64,000 nt of DNA from Tubulanus polymorphus (Eukaryota > Nemertea > Palaeonemertea > Tubulaniformes > Tubulanidae). The notes under the pieces are model-generated. The model saw only the letters and a list, made by a program, of their open reading frames with translations, did not search any database and had not been told where the DNA came from. Position 1 is the stretch's first letter, and each line of letters starts with the position of its first letter. The position numbers and the translations under genes were made by a program. The DNA is taken from contig NC_134027.1 in the NCBI RefSeq assembly GCF_964204645.1, forward strand, positions 16,792,485-16,856,484, given 5' to 3'. Below are positions 24,601 to 37,188 of the stretch, in pieces.

Positions 24601-27600
24601 AGTGCTTTTCCTGACGATTTGAGCGCTTTTACGCATCGACATTGTCGTTTTTCCGATAGGGGGAATATTTGATACGAAAACGTCTTTTCTCGCGCTGAAC
24701 GACGTTTTCGGGTCGAAAAGTGCTTTTCCTGACGATTTGAGCGCTTTTACGCATCGACATTGTCGTTTTTCCGATAGGGGGAAAATGTGATGAGAAAACG
24801 TCTTTTCTCGCGCTGAACGACGTTTTCGGGTCGAAAAGTGCTTTTCCATACGATTTGAGCGCTTTTAAGCATCGACATTGTCGTTTTTCCGATAGGGGGA
24901 ATATTTGATACGAAAACGTCTTTTCTCGCGCTGAACGACGTTTTCGGGTCGAAAAGTGCTTTTCCTGACGATTTGAGCGCTTTTACGCATCGACATTGTC
25001 GTTTTTCCGATAGGGGGAATATTTGATACGAAAACTTCTTTTCTCGCGCTGAACGACGTTTTCGGGTCGAAAAGTGCTTTTCCTGACGATTTGAGCGCTT
25101 TTACGCATCGACATTGTCGTTTTTCCGATAGGGGGAATATTTGATACGAAAACGTCTTTTCTCGCGCTGAACGACGTTTTCGGGTCGAAAAGTGCTTTTC
25201 CTGACGATTTGAGCGCTTTTACGCATCGACATTGTCGTTTATCCGATACGGGGAGAATGTGATGAGAAAACGTCTTTTCTCGCGCTGAACGACGTTTTCG
25301 CGACGAAAAGTGCTTTTCCTGACGATTTGAGCGCTTTTACGCATCGACATTGTCGTTTTTCCGATAGGGGGAATATTTGATACGAAAACGTCTTTTCTCG
25401 CGCTGAACGACGTTTTCGGGTCGAAAAGTGCTTTTCCTGACGATTTGAGCGCTTTTACGCATCGACATTGTCGTTTTTCCGATAGGGGGAAAATGTGATG
25501 AGAAAACGTCTTTTCTCGCGCTGAACGACGTTTTCGGGTCGAAATGTGCTTTTCCTGACGATTTGACCGCTTTTTACGCATCGACATTGTCGTTTTTCCG
25601 ATACGGGGAAAATGTGATGAGAAAACGTCTTTTCTCGCGCTGAACGACGTTTTCGGATCGAAAAGTGCTTTTCCTGACGATTTGAGCGCTTTTACGCATC
25701 GACATTGTCGTTTTTCCGATAGGGGGAATATTTGATACGAAAACGTCTTTTCTCGCGCTGAACGAAGTTTTCGGGTCGAAAAGTGCTTTTCCTGACGATT
25801 TGAGCGCTTTTACGCATCGACATTGTCGTTTTTCCGATACGGGGAATATTTGATACGAAAACGTCTTTTCTCGCGCTGAACGACGTTTTCGGGTCGAAAT
25901 GTGCTTTTCCTGACGATTTGAGCGCTTTTACGCATCGACATTGTCGTTTTTCCGATAGGGGGAATATTTGATACGAAAACGTCTTTTCTCGCGCTGAACG
26001 ACGTTTTCGGGTCGAAAAGTGCTTTTCCTGACGATTTGAGCGCTTTTACGCATCGACATTGTCGTTTTTCCGATAGGGGGAATATTTGATACGAAAACGT
26101 CTTTTCTCGCGCTGAACGACGTTTTCGGAGCGAAAAGTGCATTTCCTGACGATTTGAGCGCTTTTACGCATCGACATTGTCGTTTTTCCGATAGGGGGAA
26201 TATTTGATACGAAAACGTCTTTTCTCGCGCTGAACGACGTTTTCGCGACGAAAAGTGCTTTTCCTGACGATTTGAGCGCTTTTACGCATCGACATTGTCG
26301 TTTTTCCGATAGGGGGAATATTTGATACGAAAACGTCTTTTCTCGCGCTGAACGACGTTTTCGGGTCGAAAAGTGCTTTTCCTGACGATTTGAGCGCTTT
26401 TACGCATCGACATTGTCGTTTTTTCGATAGGGGGAAAATGTGATGAGAAAACGTCTTTTCTCGCGCTGAACGACGTTTTCGGGTCGAAATGTGCTTTTCC
26501 TGACGATTTGACCGCTTTTACGCATCGACATTGTCGTTTTTACGATACGGGGAAAATGTGATGAGAAAACGTCTTTTCTCGCGCTGAACGACGTTTTCGG
26601 ATCGAAAAGTGCTTTTCCTGACGATTTGAGCGCTTTTACGCATCGACATTGTCGTTTTTCCGATAGGGGGAATATTTGATACGAAAACGTCTTTTCTCGC
26701 GCTGAACGAAGTTATCGGGTCGAAAAGTGCTTTTCCTGACGATTTGAGCGCTTTTACGCATCGACATTGTCGTTTTTCCGATACGGGGAATATTTGATAC
26801 GAAAACGTCTTTTCTCGCGCTGAACGACGTTTTCGGGTCGAAATGTGCTTTTCCTGACGATTTGAGCGCTTTTACGCATCGACATTGTCGTTTTTCCGAT
26901 AGGGGGAATATTTGATACGAAAACGTCTTTTCTCGCGCTGAACGACGTTTTCGGGTCGAAAAGTGCTTTTCCTGACGATTTGAGCGCTTTTACGCATCGA
27001 CATTGTCGTTTTTCCGATAGGGGGAATATTTGATACGAAACGTCTTTTCTCGCGCTGTACGACGTTTTCGGAGCGAAAAGTGCTTTTCCTGACGATTTGA
27101 GCGCTTTTACGCATCGACATTGTCGTTTTTCCGATAGGGGGAATATTTGATACGAAAACGTCTTTTCTCGCGCTGAACGACGTTTTCGGGTCGAAAAGTG
27201 CTTTTCCTGACGATTTGAGCGCTTTTACGCATCGACATTGTCGTTTTTCCGATAGGGGGAAAATGTGATGAGAAAACGCCTTTTCTCGCGCTGAACGACG
27301 TTTTCGGGTCGAAAAGTGCTTTTCCTGACGATTTGAGCGCTTTTACGCATCGACATTGTCGTTTTTCCGATACGGGGAATATTTGATACGAAAACGTCTT
27401 TTCTCGCGCTGAACGACGTTTTCGCGACGAAAAGTGCTTTTCCTGACGATTTGAGCGCTTTTACGCATCGACATTGTCGTTTTTCCGATAGGGGGAATAT
27501 TTGATACGAAAACGTCTTTTCTCGCGCTGAACGACGTTTTCGGGTCGAAAAGTGCTTTTCCTGACGATTTGAGCGCTTTTACGCATCGACATTGTCGTTT

Positions 27601-29334
27601 TTCCGATAGGGGGAATATTTGATACGAAAACGTCTTTTCTCGCGCTGAACGACGTTTTCGGGTCGAAAAGTGCTTTTCCTGACGATTTGAGCGCTTTTAC
27701 GCATCGACATTGTCGTTTTTCCGATAGAGGGAATATTCGATACGAAAACGTCTTTTCTCGCGCTGAACGACGTTTTCGGGTCGAAAAGTGCTTTTCCTGA
27801 CGATTTGAGCGCTTTTACGCATCTACATTGTCGTTTTTCTGATAGGGGGAATATTTGATACGTAAACGTCTTTTCTCGCGCTGAACGACGTTTTCGGGTC
27901 GAAAAGTGCTTTTCCTGACGATTTGAGCGCTTTTACGCATCGACATTGTCGTTTTTCCGATAGGGGAAATATTTGATACGAAAACGTCTTTTCTCGCGCT
28001 GAACGACGTTTTCGGAGCGAAAAGTGCTTTTCCTGACGATTTGAGCGCTTTTACGCATCGACATTGTCGTTTTTCCGATAGGGGGAATATTTGATACGAA
28101 AACGTCTTTTCTCGCGCTGAACGACGTTTTCGGGTCGAAAAGTGCTTTTCCTGACGATTTGAGCGCTTTTACGCATCGACATTGTCGTTTTTCCGATAGG
28201 GGGAATATTTGATACGGAAAACGTCTTTTCTCGCGCTGAACGACGTTTTCGGGTCGAAAAGTGCTTTTCCTGACGATTTGAGCGCTTTTACGCATCTACA
28301 TTGTCGTTTTTCCGATAGGGGGAATATTTGATACGAAAACGTCTTTTCTCGCGCTGAACGACGTTTTCGGGTCGAAAAGTGCTTGCGCTTTTACGCATCG
28401 ACATTGTCGTTTTTCCGATAGGGGGAATATTTCATACGAAACCGTCTTTTCTCGCGCTGAACGACGTTTTCGGGTCGAAAAGTGCTTTTCCTGACGATTT
28501 GAGCGCTTTTACGCATCGACATTGTCGTTTTTCCGATACGGGGAAAATGTGATGAGAAAACGTCTTTTCTCGCGCTGAACGACGTTTTCGGGTCGAAAAG
28601 TGCTTTTCCTGACGATTTGAGCGCTTTTACGCATCGACATTGTCGTTTTTCCGATAGGGGGAATATTTGATACGAAAACGTCTTTTCACGCGCTGAACGA
28701 CGTTTTCGGGTCGAAAAGAGCTTTTCCTGACGATTTGAGCGCTTTTACGCATCGACATTGTCGTTTTTCCGATAGGGGGAATATTTCATACGAAACCGTC
28801 TTTTCTCGCGCTGAACGACGTTTTCGGAGCGAAAAGTGCTTTTCCTGACGATTTGAGCGCTTTTACGCATCGACATTGTCGTTTATCCGATAGGGGGAAT
28901 ATTTGATACGAAAACGTCTTTTCTCGCGCTGAACGACGTTTTCGGAGCGAAAAGTGCTTTTCCTGACGATTTGAGCGCTTTTACGCATCGACATTGTCGT
29001 TTTTCCGATAGGGGGAATATTTGATACGAAAACGTCTTTACTCGCGCTGAACGACGTTTTCGGGTCGAAAAGTGCTTTTCCTGACGATTTGAGCGCTTTT
29101 ACGCATCGACATTGTCGTTTTTCCGATAGGGGGAAAATGTCATGAGAAAACGTCTTTTCTCGCGCTGAACGACGTTTTCGGGTCGAAAAGTGCTTTTCCT
29201 GACGATTTGAGCGCTTTTACGCATCGACATTGTCGTTTTTCCGATAGGGGGAATATTTGATACGAAAACGTCTTTTCTCGCGCTGAACGACGTTTTCGGG
29301 TCGAAAAGTGCTTTTCCTGACGATTTGAGCGCTT
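16407..29334 (+). repeat. ~6.83-kb satellite block and its tandem, partly truncated copy
   Basis: 16407-23236 recurs at 23237-29334 with an offset of 6,829-6,830 bp. Rare variants are shared, including GAAGTTATCGGG (19881 and 26711 areas), ACGTAAACGTC (21030 and 27860 areas), GATACGGAAAACG, and a 15-bp-shortened monomer (21554 and 28384 areas). The length equals 57 full monomers plus one 103-bp monomer. The second copy stops matching near 29335. Confidence 0.88.
21549..21560 (+). repeat. Shortened monomer junction (15-bp deletion), a marker of array duplication
   Basis: Here GTGCTTTTCCTGACGATTTG is reduced so that GTGCTT runs straight into GCGCTTTTACGC, giving a 103-bp monomer. The same junction recurs near 28384, 30846 and 32010, always in a similar monomer context, so all four descend from one deletion event. 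Confidence 0.9.
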
Positions 29335-32300
29335 TTACGCATCGACATTGTCGTTTTTCCGATAGGGGGAATATTTGATACGAAAACGTCTTTTCTCGCG
29401 CTGAACGACGTTTTCGGGTCGAAAAGTGCTTTTCCTGACGATTTGAGCGCTTTTACGCATCGACATTGTCGTTTTTCCGATACGGGGAATATTTGATACG
29501 AAAACGTCTTTTCTCGCGCTGAACGACGTTTTCGGGTCGAAAAGTGCTTTTCCTGACGATTTGAGCGCTTTTACGCATCGACATTGTCGTTTTTCCGATA
29601 CGGGGAAAATGTGATGAGAAAACGTCTTTTCTCGCGCTGAACGACGTTTTCGGGTCGAAATGTGCTTTTCCTGACGATTTGAGCGCTTTTACGCATCGAC
29701 ATTGTCGTTTTTCCGATATGGGGAAAATGTGATGAGAAAACGTCTTTTCTCGCGCTGAACGACGTTTTCGGGTCGAAAAGTGCTTTTCCTGACGATTTGA
29801 GCGCTTTTACGCATCGACATTGTCGTTTTTCCGATAGGAGGAATATTTGATACGAAAACGTCTTTTCTCGCGCTGAACGACGTTTTCGGGTCGAAAAGTG
29901 CTTTTCCTGACGATTTGAGCGCTTTTACGCATCGACATTGTCGTTTTTCCGATAGGGGGAAAATGTGATGAGAAAACGTCTTTTCTCGCGCTGAACGACG
30001 TTTTCGGGTCGAAATGTGCTTTTCCTGACGATTTGAGCGCTTTTACGCATCGACATTGTCGTTTTTCCGATAGGGGGAATATTTGATACGAAAACGTCTT
30101 TTCTCGCGCTGAACGACGTTTTCGGAGCGAAAAGTGCTTTTCCTGACGATTTGAGCGCTTTTACGCATCGACATTGTCGTTTTTCCGATAGGGGGAATAT
30201 TTCATACGAAACCGTCTTTTCTCGCGCTGAACGACGTTTTCGGGTCGAAAAGTGCTTTTCCTGACGATTTGAGCGCTTTTACGCATCGACATTGTCGTTT
30301 TTCCGATACGGGGAAAATGTGATGAGAAAACGTCTTTTCTCGCGCTGAACGACGTTTTCGGGTCGAAAAGTGCTTTTCCATACGATTTGAGCGCTTTTAA
30401 GCATCGACATTGTCGTTTTTCCGATAGGGGGAATATTTGATACGAAAACGTCTTTTCTCGCGCTGAACGACGTTTTCGGGTCGAAAAGTGCTTTTCCTGA
30501 CGATTTGAGCGCTTTTACGCATCGACATTGTCGTTTTTCCGATACGGGGAATATTTGATACGAAAACGTCTTTTCTCGCGCTGAACGACGTTTTCGGGTC
30601 GAAATGTGCTTTTCCTGACGATTTGAGCGCTTTTACGCATCGACATTGTCGTTTTTCCGATAGGGGGAATATTTGATACGAAAACGTCTTTTCTCGCGCT
30701 GAACGACGTTTTCGGGTCGAAAAGTGCTTTTCCTGACGATTTGAGCGCTTTTACGCATCTACATTGTCGTTTTTCCGATAGGGGGAATATTTGATACGAA
30801 AACGTCTTTTCTCGCGCTGAACGACGTTTTCGGGTCGAAAAGTGCTTGCGCTTTTACGCATCGACATTGTCGTTTTTCCGATAGGGGGAATATTTCATAC
30901 GAAACCGTCTTTTCTCGCGCTGAACGACGTTTTCGGGTCGAAAAGTGCTTTTCCTGACGATTTGAGCGCTTTTACGCATCGACATTGTCGTTTTTCCGAT
31001 ACGGGGAAAATGTGATGAGAAAACGTCTTTTCTCGCGCTGAACGACGTTTTCGGGTCGAAAAGTGCTTTTCCTGACGATTTGAGCGCTTTTACGCATCGA
31101 CATTGTCGTTTTTCCGATAGGGGGAATATTTGATACGAAAACGTCTTTTCACGCGCTGAACGACGTTTTCGGGTCGAAAAGAGCTTTTCCTGACGATTTG
31201 AGCGCTTTTACGCATCGACATTGTCGTTTTTCCGATAGGGGGAATATTTGATACGAAAACGTCTTTTCTCGCGCTGAACGACGTTTTCGGGTCGAAAAGT
31301 GCTTTTCCTGACGATTTGAGCGCTTTTACGCATCGACATTGTCGTTTTTCCGATAGAGGGAATATTCGATACGAAAACGTCTTTTCTCGCGCTGAACGAC
31401 GTTTTCGGGTCGAAAAGTGCTTTTCCTGACGATTTGAGCGCTTTTACGCATCTACATTGTCGTTTTTCTGATAGGGGGAATATTTGATACGTAAACGTCT
31501 TTTCTCGCGCTGAACGACGTTTTCGGGTCGAAAAGTGCTTTTCCTGACGATTTGAGCGCTTTTACGCATCGACATTGTCGTTTTTCCGATAGGGGAAATA
31601 TTTGATACGAAAACGTCTTTTCTCGCGCTGAACGACGTTTTCGGAGCGAAAAGTGCTTTTCCTGACGATTTGAGCGCTTTTACGCATCGACATTGTCGTT
31701 TTTCCGATAGGGGGAATATTTGATACGAAAACGTCTTTTCTCGCGCTGAACGACGTTTTCGGGTCGAAAAGTGCTTTTCCTGACGATTTGAGCGCTTTTA
31801 CGCATCGACATTGTCGTTTTTCCGATAGGGGGAATATTTGATACGGAAAACGTCTTTTCTCGCGCTGAACGACGTTTTCGGGTCGAAAAGTGCTTTTCCT
31901 GACGATTTGAGCGCTTTTACGCATCTACATTGTCGTTTTTCCGATAGGGGGAATATTTGATACGAAAACGTCTTTTCTCGCGCTGAACGACGTTTTCGGG
32001 TCGAAAAGTGCTTGCGCTTTTACGCATCGACATTGTCGTTTTTCCGATAGGGGGAATATTTCATACGAAACCGTCTTTTCTCGCGCTGAACGACGTTTTC
32101 GGGTCGAAAAGTGCTTTTCCTGACGATTTGAGCGCTTTTACGCATCGACATTGTCGTTTTTCCGATACGGGGAATATGTGATGAGAAAACGTCTTTTCTC
32201 GCGCTGAACGACGTTTTCGGGTCGAAAAGTGCTTTTCCTGACGATTTGAGCGCTTTTACGCATCGACATTGTCGTTTTTCCGATAGGGGGAATATTTGAT

Positions 32301-33875
32301 ACGAAAACGTCTTTTCACGCGCTGAACGACGTTTTCGGGTCGAAAAGTGCTTTTCCTGACGATTTGAGCGCTTTTACGCATCATTGTCGTTTTTCCGATA
32401 GGGGGAATATTTCATACGAAAACGTCTTTTCTCGCGCTGAACGACGTTTTCGGAGCGAAAAGTGCTTTTCCTGACGATTTGAGCGCTTTTACGCATCGAC
32501 ATTGTCGTTTTTCCGATAGGGGGAATATTTGATACGAAAACGTCTTTTCTCGCGCTGAACGACGTTTTCGGGTCGAAAAGTGCTTTTCCTGACGATTTGA
32601 GCGCTTTTACGCATCGACATTGTCGTTTTTCCGATAGGGGGAATATTTGATACGAAAACGTCTTTTCTCGCGCTGAACGACGTTTTCGGGTCGAAAAGTG
32701 CTTTTCCTGACGATTTGAGCGCTTTTACGCATCGACATTGTCGTTTTTCCGATAGGGGGAATATTTGATACGAAAACGTCTTTTCTCGCGCTGAACGACG
32801 TTTTCGGGTCGAAAAGTGCTTTTCCTGACGATTTGAGCGCTTTTACGCATCGACATTGTCGTTTTCCGATAGGGGGAATATTTGATACGAAAACGTCTTT
32901 TCTCGCGCTGAACGACGTTTTCGGGTCGAAAAGTGCTTTTCCTGACGATTTGAGCGCTTTTACGCATCGACATTGTCGTTTTTCCGATAGGGGAATATTT
33001 GATACGAAAACGTCTTTTCTCGCGCTGAACGACGTTTTCGGGTCGAAAAGTGCTTTTCCTGACGATTTGAGCGCTTTACGCATCGACATTGTCGTTTTTC
33101 CGATACGGGGAATATTTGATACGAAAACGTCTTTTCTCGCGCTGAACGACGTTTTCGGGTCGAAAAGTGCTTTTCCTGACGATTTGAGCGCTTTTACGCA
33201 TCGACATTGTCGTTTTTCCGATAGGGGAATATTGTGATACGAAAACGTCTTTTCTCGCGCTGAACGACGTTTTCGGGTCGAAAAGTGCTTTTCCTGACGA
33301 TTTGAGCGCTTTTACGCATCGACATTGTCGTTTTTCCGATAGGGGGAATATTTGATACGAAAACGTCTTTTCTCGCGCTGAACGACGTTTTCGGGTCGAA
33401 AAGTGCTTTTCCTGACGATTTGAGCGCTTTTACGCATCGACATTGTCGTTTTTCCGATAGGGGGAATATTTGATACGAAAACGTCTTTTCTCGCGCTGAA
33501 CGACGTTTTCGGGTCGAAAAGTGCTTTTCCTGACGATTTGAGCGCTTTTACGCATCGACATTGTCGTTTTTCCGATAGGGGGAATATTTGATACGAAAAC
33601 GTCTTTTCTCGCGCTGAACGACGTTTTCGGGTCGAAAAGTGCTTTTCCTGACGATTTGAGCGCTTTTACGCATCGACATTGTCGTTTTTCCGATAGGGGA
33701 AATATTTGATACGAAAACGTCTTTTCTCGCGCTGAACGACGTTTTCGGAGCGAAAAGTGCTTTTTCTGACGATTTGAGCGCTTTTACGCATCGACATTGT
33801 CGTTTTTCCGATAGGGGGATTATTTGATACGAAAACGTCTTTTCTCGCGCTGAACGACGTTTTCGGGTCGAAAAG

Positions 33876-34075
33876 NNNNNNNNNNNNNNNNNNNNNNNNN
33901 NNNNNNNNNNNNNNNNNNNNNNNNNNNNNNNNNNNNNNNNNNNNNNNNNNNNNNNNNNNNNNNNNNNNNNNNNNNNNNNNNNNNNNNNNNNNNNNNNNNN
34001 NNNNNNNNNNNNNNNNNNNNNNNNNNNNNNNNNNNNNNNNNNNNNNNNNNNNNNNNNNNNNNNNNNNNNNNNNNN
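33876..34075. other. Assembly gap (200 N) inside the satellite
   Basis: Exactly 200 ambiguous bases with satellite on both sides. A round number usually marks a gap of unknown size, so the left-arm length is a minimum or an estimate. Confidence 0.98.
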
Positions 34076-34159
34076 AAACGTCTTTTCTCGCGCTGAACGA
34101 CGTTTTCGGGTCGAAAAGTGCTTTTCCTGACGATTTGAGCGCTTTTACGCATCGACATT

Positions 34160-36753
34160 GTCGTTTTTCCGATAGGGGTTATATTTCATACGAAAACGTC
34201 TTTTCTCGCGCTGAACGACGTTTTCGGGTCGAAAAGTGCTTTTCCTGACGATTTGAGCGCTTTTAAGCATCGACATTGTCGTTTTTCCGATAGGGGGAAT
34301 ATTTGATACGAAAACGTCTTTTCTCGCGCTGAACGACGTTTTCGGGTCGAAAAGTGCTTTTCCTGACGATTTGAGCGCTTTTACGCATCGACATTGTCGT
34401 TTTTCCGATACGGGGAATATTTGATACGAAAACGTCTTTTCTCGCGCTGAACGACGTTTTCGCGACGAAAATTGCTTTTCCTGACGATTTGAGCGCTTTT
34501 ACGCATCGACATTGTCGTTTTTCCGATAGGGGGAATATTTGATACGAAAACTTCTTTTCTCGCGCTGAACGACGTTTTCGGGTCGAAAAGTGCTTTTCCT
34601 GACGATTTGAGCGCTTTTACGCATCGACATTGTCGTTTTTCCGATAGGGGGAATATTTGATACGAAAACGTCTTTTCTCGCGCTGAACGACGTTTTCGGT
34701 TCGAAAAGAGCATTTCCTGACGATTCGAGCGCTTTTACGCATCGACATTGTCGTTTTTCCGATAGGGGTTATATTTCATACGAAAACGTCTTTTCTCGCG
34801 CTGAACGACGTTTTCGGGTCGAAAAGTGCTTTTCCTGACGATTTGAGCGCTTTTACGCATCGACATTGTCGTTTTTCCGATAGGGGGAATATTTCATACG
34901 AAAACGTCTTTTCTCGCGCTGAACGACGTTTTCGCGTCGAAAAGTGTTTTTCCTGACGATTTGAGAGTTTTTACGCATCGACATTGTCGTTTTTCCGATA
35001 GGGGTTATATTTCATACGAAAACGTCTTTTCTCGCGCTGAACGACGTTTTCGCGACGAAAAGTGTTTTTCCTGACGATTTGAGTGCTTTTACGCATCGAC
35101 ATTGTCGTTTTTCCGATAGGGGGAATATTGGATACGAAAACGTCTTTTCTCGCGCTGAACGACGTTTTCGGGCCGAAAAGAGCTTTTCCTGACGATTTGA
35201 GCGATTTTACGCATCGACATTGTCGTTTTTCCGGTAGGGGGAATATTTCATACGAAAACGTCTTTTCTCGCGCTGAACGACGTTTTCGCGTCGAAAAGTG
35301 CTTTTCCTGACGATTTGAGAGTTTTTACGCATCGACATTGTCGTTTTTCCGATAGGGGTTATATTTCATACGAAAACGTCTTTTCTCGCGCTGAACGACG
35401 TTTTCGGGTCGAAAAGTGCTTTTCCTGACGATTTGAGCGCTTTTACGCATCGACATTGTCGTTTTTCCGATAGGGGTTATATTTCATAACGAAAACGTCT
35501 TTTTTCGCGCTGAATGACGTTTTCGCATCGAAAAGTGCTTTTCCTGACGATTTGAGCGCTTTTACGCATCGACATTGTCGTTTTTCCGATAGGGGGAATA
35601 TTTGATACGAAAACGTCTTTTCTCGCGCTGAACGACGTTTTCGGGTCGAAAAGTGCTTTTCCTGACGATTTGAGCGCTTTTACGCATCGACATTGTCGTT
35701 TTTCCGATAGGGGTTATATTTCATACGAAAACGTCTTTTCTCGCGCTGAACGACGTTTTCGGGTCGAAAAGTGCTTTTCCTGACGATTTGAGCGCTTTTA
35801 AGCATCGACATTGTCGTTTTTCCGATAGGGGGAATATTTGATACGAAAACGTCTTTTCTCGCGCTGAACGACGTTTTCGGGTCGAAAAGTGCTTTTCCTG
35901 ACGATTTGAGCGCTTTTACGCATCGACATTGTCGTTTTTCCGATACGGGGAATATTTGATACGAAAACGTCTTTTCTCGCGCTGAACGACGTTTTCGCGA
36001 CGAAAATTGCTTTTCCTGACGATTTGAGCGCTTTTACGCATCGACATTGTCGTTTTTCCGATAGGGGGAATATTTGATACGAAAACTTCTTTTCTCGCGC
36101 TGAACGACGTTTTCGGGTCGAAAAGTGCTTTTCCTGACGATTTGAGCGCTTTTACGCATCGACATTGTCGTTTTTCCGATAGGGGGAATATTTGATACGA
36201 AAACGTCTTTTCTCGCGCTGAACGACGTTTTCGGTTCGAAAAGAGCATTTCCTGACGATTCGAGCGCTTTTACGCATCGACATTGTCGTTTTTCCGATAG
36301 GGGTTATATTTCATACGAAAACGTCTTTTCTCGCGCTGAACGACGTTTTCGGGTCGAAAAGTGCTTTTCCTGACGATTTGAGCGCTTTTACGCATCGACA
36401 TTGTCGTTTTTCCGATAGGGGGAATATTTCATACGAAAACGTCTTTTCTCGCGCTGAACGACGTTTTCGCGTCGAAAAGTGTTTTTCCTGACGATTTGAG
36501 AGTTTTTACGCATCGACATTGTCGTTTTTCCGATAGGGGTTATATTTCATACGAAAACGTCTTTTCTCGCGCTGAACGACGTTTTCGCGACGAAAAGTGT
36601 TTTTCCTGACGATTTGAGTGCTTTTACGCATCGACATTGTCGTTTTTCCGATAGGGGGAATATTGGATACGAAAACGTCTTTTCTCGCGCTGAACGACGT
36701 TTTCGGGCCGAAAAGAGCTTTTCCTGACGATTTGAGCGATTTTACGCATCGAC
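34160..36753 (+). repeat. 13-monomer higher-order repeat (~1,535 bp), second copy cut by a Penelope element
   Basis: 34160-35694 is repeated from 35695 with an offset of 1,535 bp, sharing GACGAAAATTGC, GAAAACTTCTTTTC, GTTCGAAAAGAGCATTTCC and GGGCCGAAAAGAGC monomers in order. The second copy is interrupted at 36753. The same variant series recurs near 39795, 41329, 45460 and 56600-58500. Confidence 0.85.
36742..36753. other. Left target-site duplication of the Penelope-like element
   Basis: TTACGCATCGAC, part of the satellite monomer, is repeated at 38970-38981 on the other side, where the monomer continues with ATTGTCG. The adjoining element end (TACGCATCAC, about 38960-38969) resembles the same satellite stretch, so the target may have been copied more than once. 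Confidence 0.85.
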
Positions 36754-36912
36754 TTAATAAAATACAGATATTGACTATGACGAGGTGCATCTTTTATTTT
36801 CTTCACTACAAGACGTTTCGGCCTTCAAGCCTTCATCAATTGAGAATTGAATTAGACGGTTGAAGCAACAATACATCGTTGATAAGGAAACATTATACCC
36901 GCAAATAAAATA
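36754..36912 (+). repeat. Left inverted terminal repeat of the Penelope-like element
   Basis: This is the reverse complement of 38775-38932, starting TTAATAAAATACAG and running into the first codons of the RT frame. Only a single-base length difference is obvious, near its inner end. Confidence 0.88.
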
Positions 36913-37000
36913 CAAATATGGAATTAACAACATGAGAATGAATGGATTAACAAGTACGAGCTTTCACAGATATATTATACATAGTAATAATGATAATCAA

Positions 37001-37042
<42 letters not shown>

Positions 37043-37080
37043 TATTATTATAATAATAATAAAAATAATAGTAGTAGTAG
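37001..37080. repeat. (AAT)n / (AGT)n microsatellite in the Penelope 3' region
   Basis: About 40 bp of pure AAT repeats, then mixed ATT/AAT and a short AGT run. It sits between the left inverted repeat and the stop codon of the RT frame, in the 3' untranslated part of the element. Confidence 0.95.
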
Positions 37081-37188
37081 TCATATGAAATACTGACCTA
37101 ACACCAATAACGATAACAATAATGTACCACAAGAGACAATTTATCAGATGGGGATTTCATTTAAATATCGACATAAACTGAATTAGAA

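Larger units (their letters stand above)
8314..36753 (+). repeat. 118-bp satellite array, left arm (~240 monomers)
   Basis: A head-to-tail tandem array with a 118-bp period, shown by the recurrence of GACGTTTTCG, CATCGACATTGTCG and TTTTCTCGCGCTGAAC every 118 bases in a constant orientation. Monomers differ at a few positions, mainly in three blocks: after GACGTTTTCG (GGTCG, GCGTCG, GCGACG, GAGCG, GGCCG), after CCGATA (GGGGGAATATTTGATAC, CGGGGAAAATGTGATGAG, GGGGTTATATTTCATAC), and before the TTTTACGCATC stretch (GAGCGC or GAGAGT). A typical monomer is ~45% GC with 13 CpG, about twice the random expectation. Each monomer has dyads: CGAAAACGTC paired with GACGTTTTCG across 16 bases, GAAAAGTGCTTTTC, AGCGCT and CGACATTGTCG. 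The array is interrupted at 36753 by a Penelope-like element. Confidence 0.98.

Noticed and set aside
32607-33237. Overlapping long frames on both strands
   Set aside because: Same satellite artefact, extended by local one-base losses that keep the frame open.
33820-34158. Open frame running through the N gap
   Set aside because: The residues in the gap are unknown, so the frame is meaningless.
36860-37132. Asparagine- and isoleucine-rich frames
   Set aside because: Translation of the AAT microsatellite joined to the inverted-repeat copy of the RT start.
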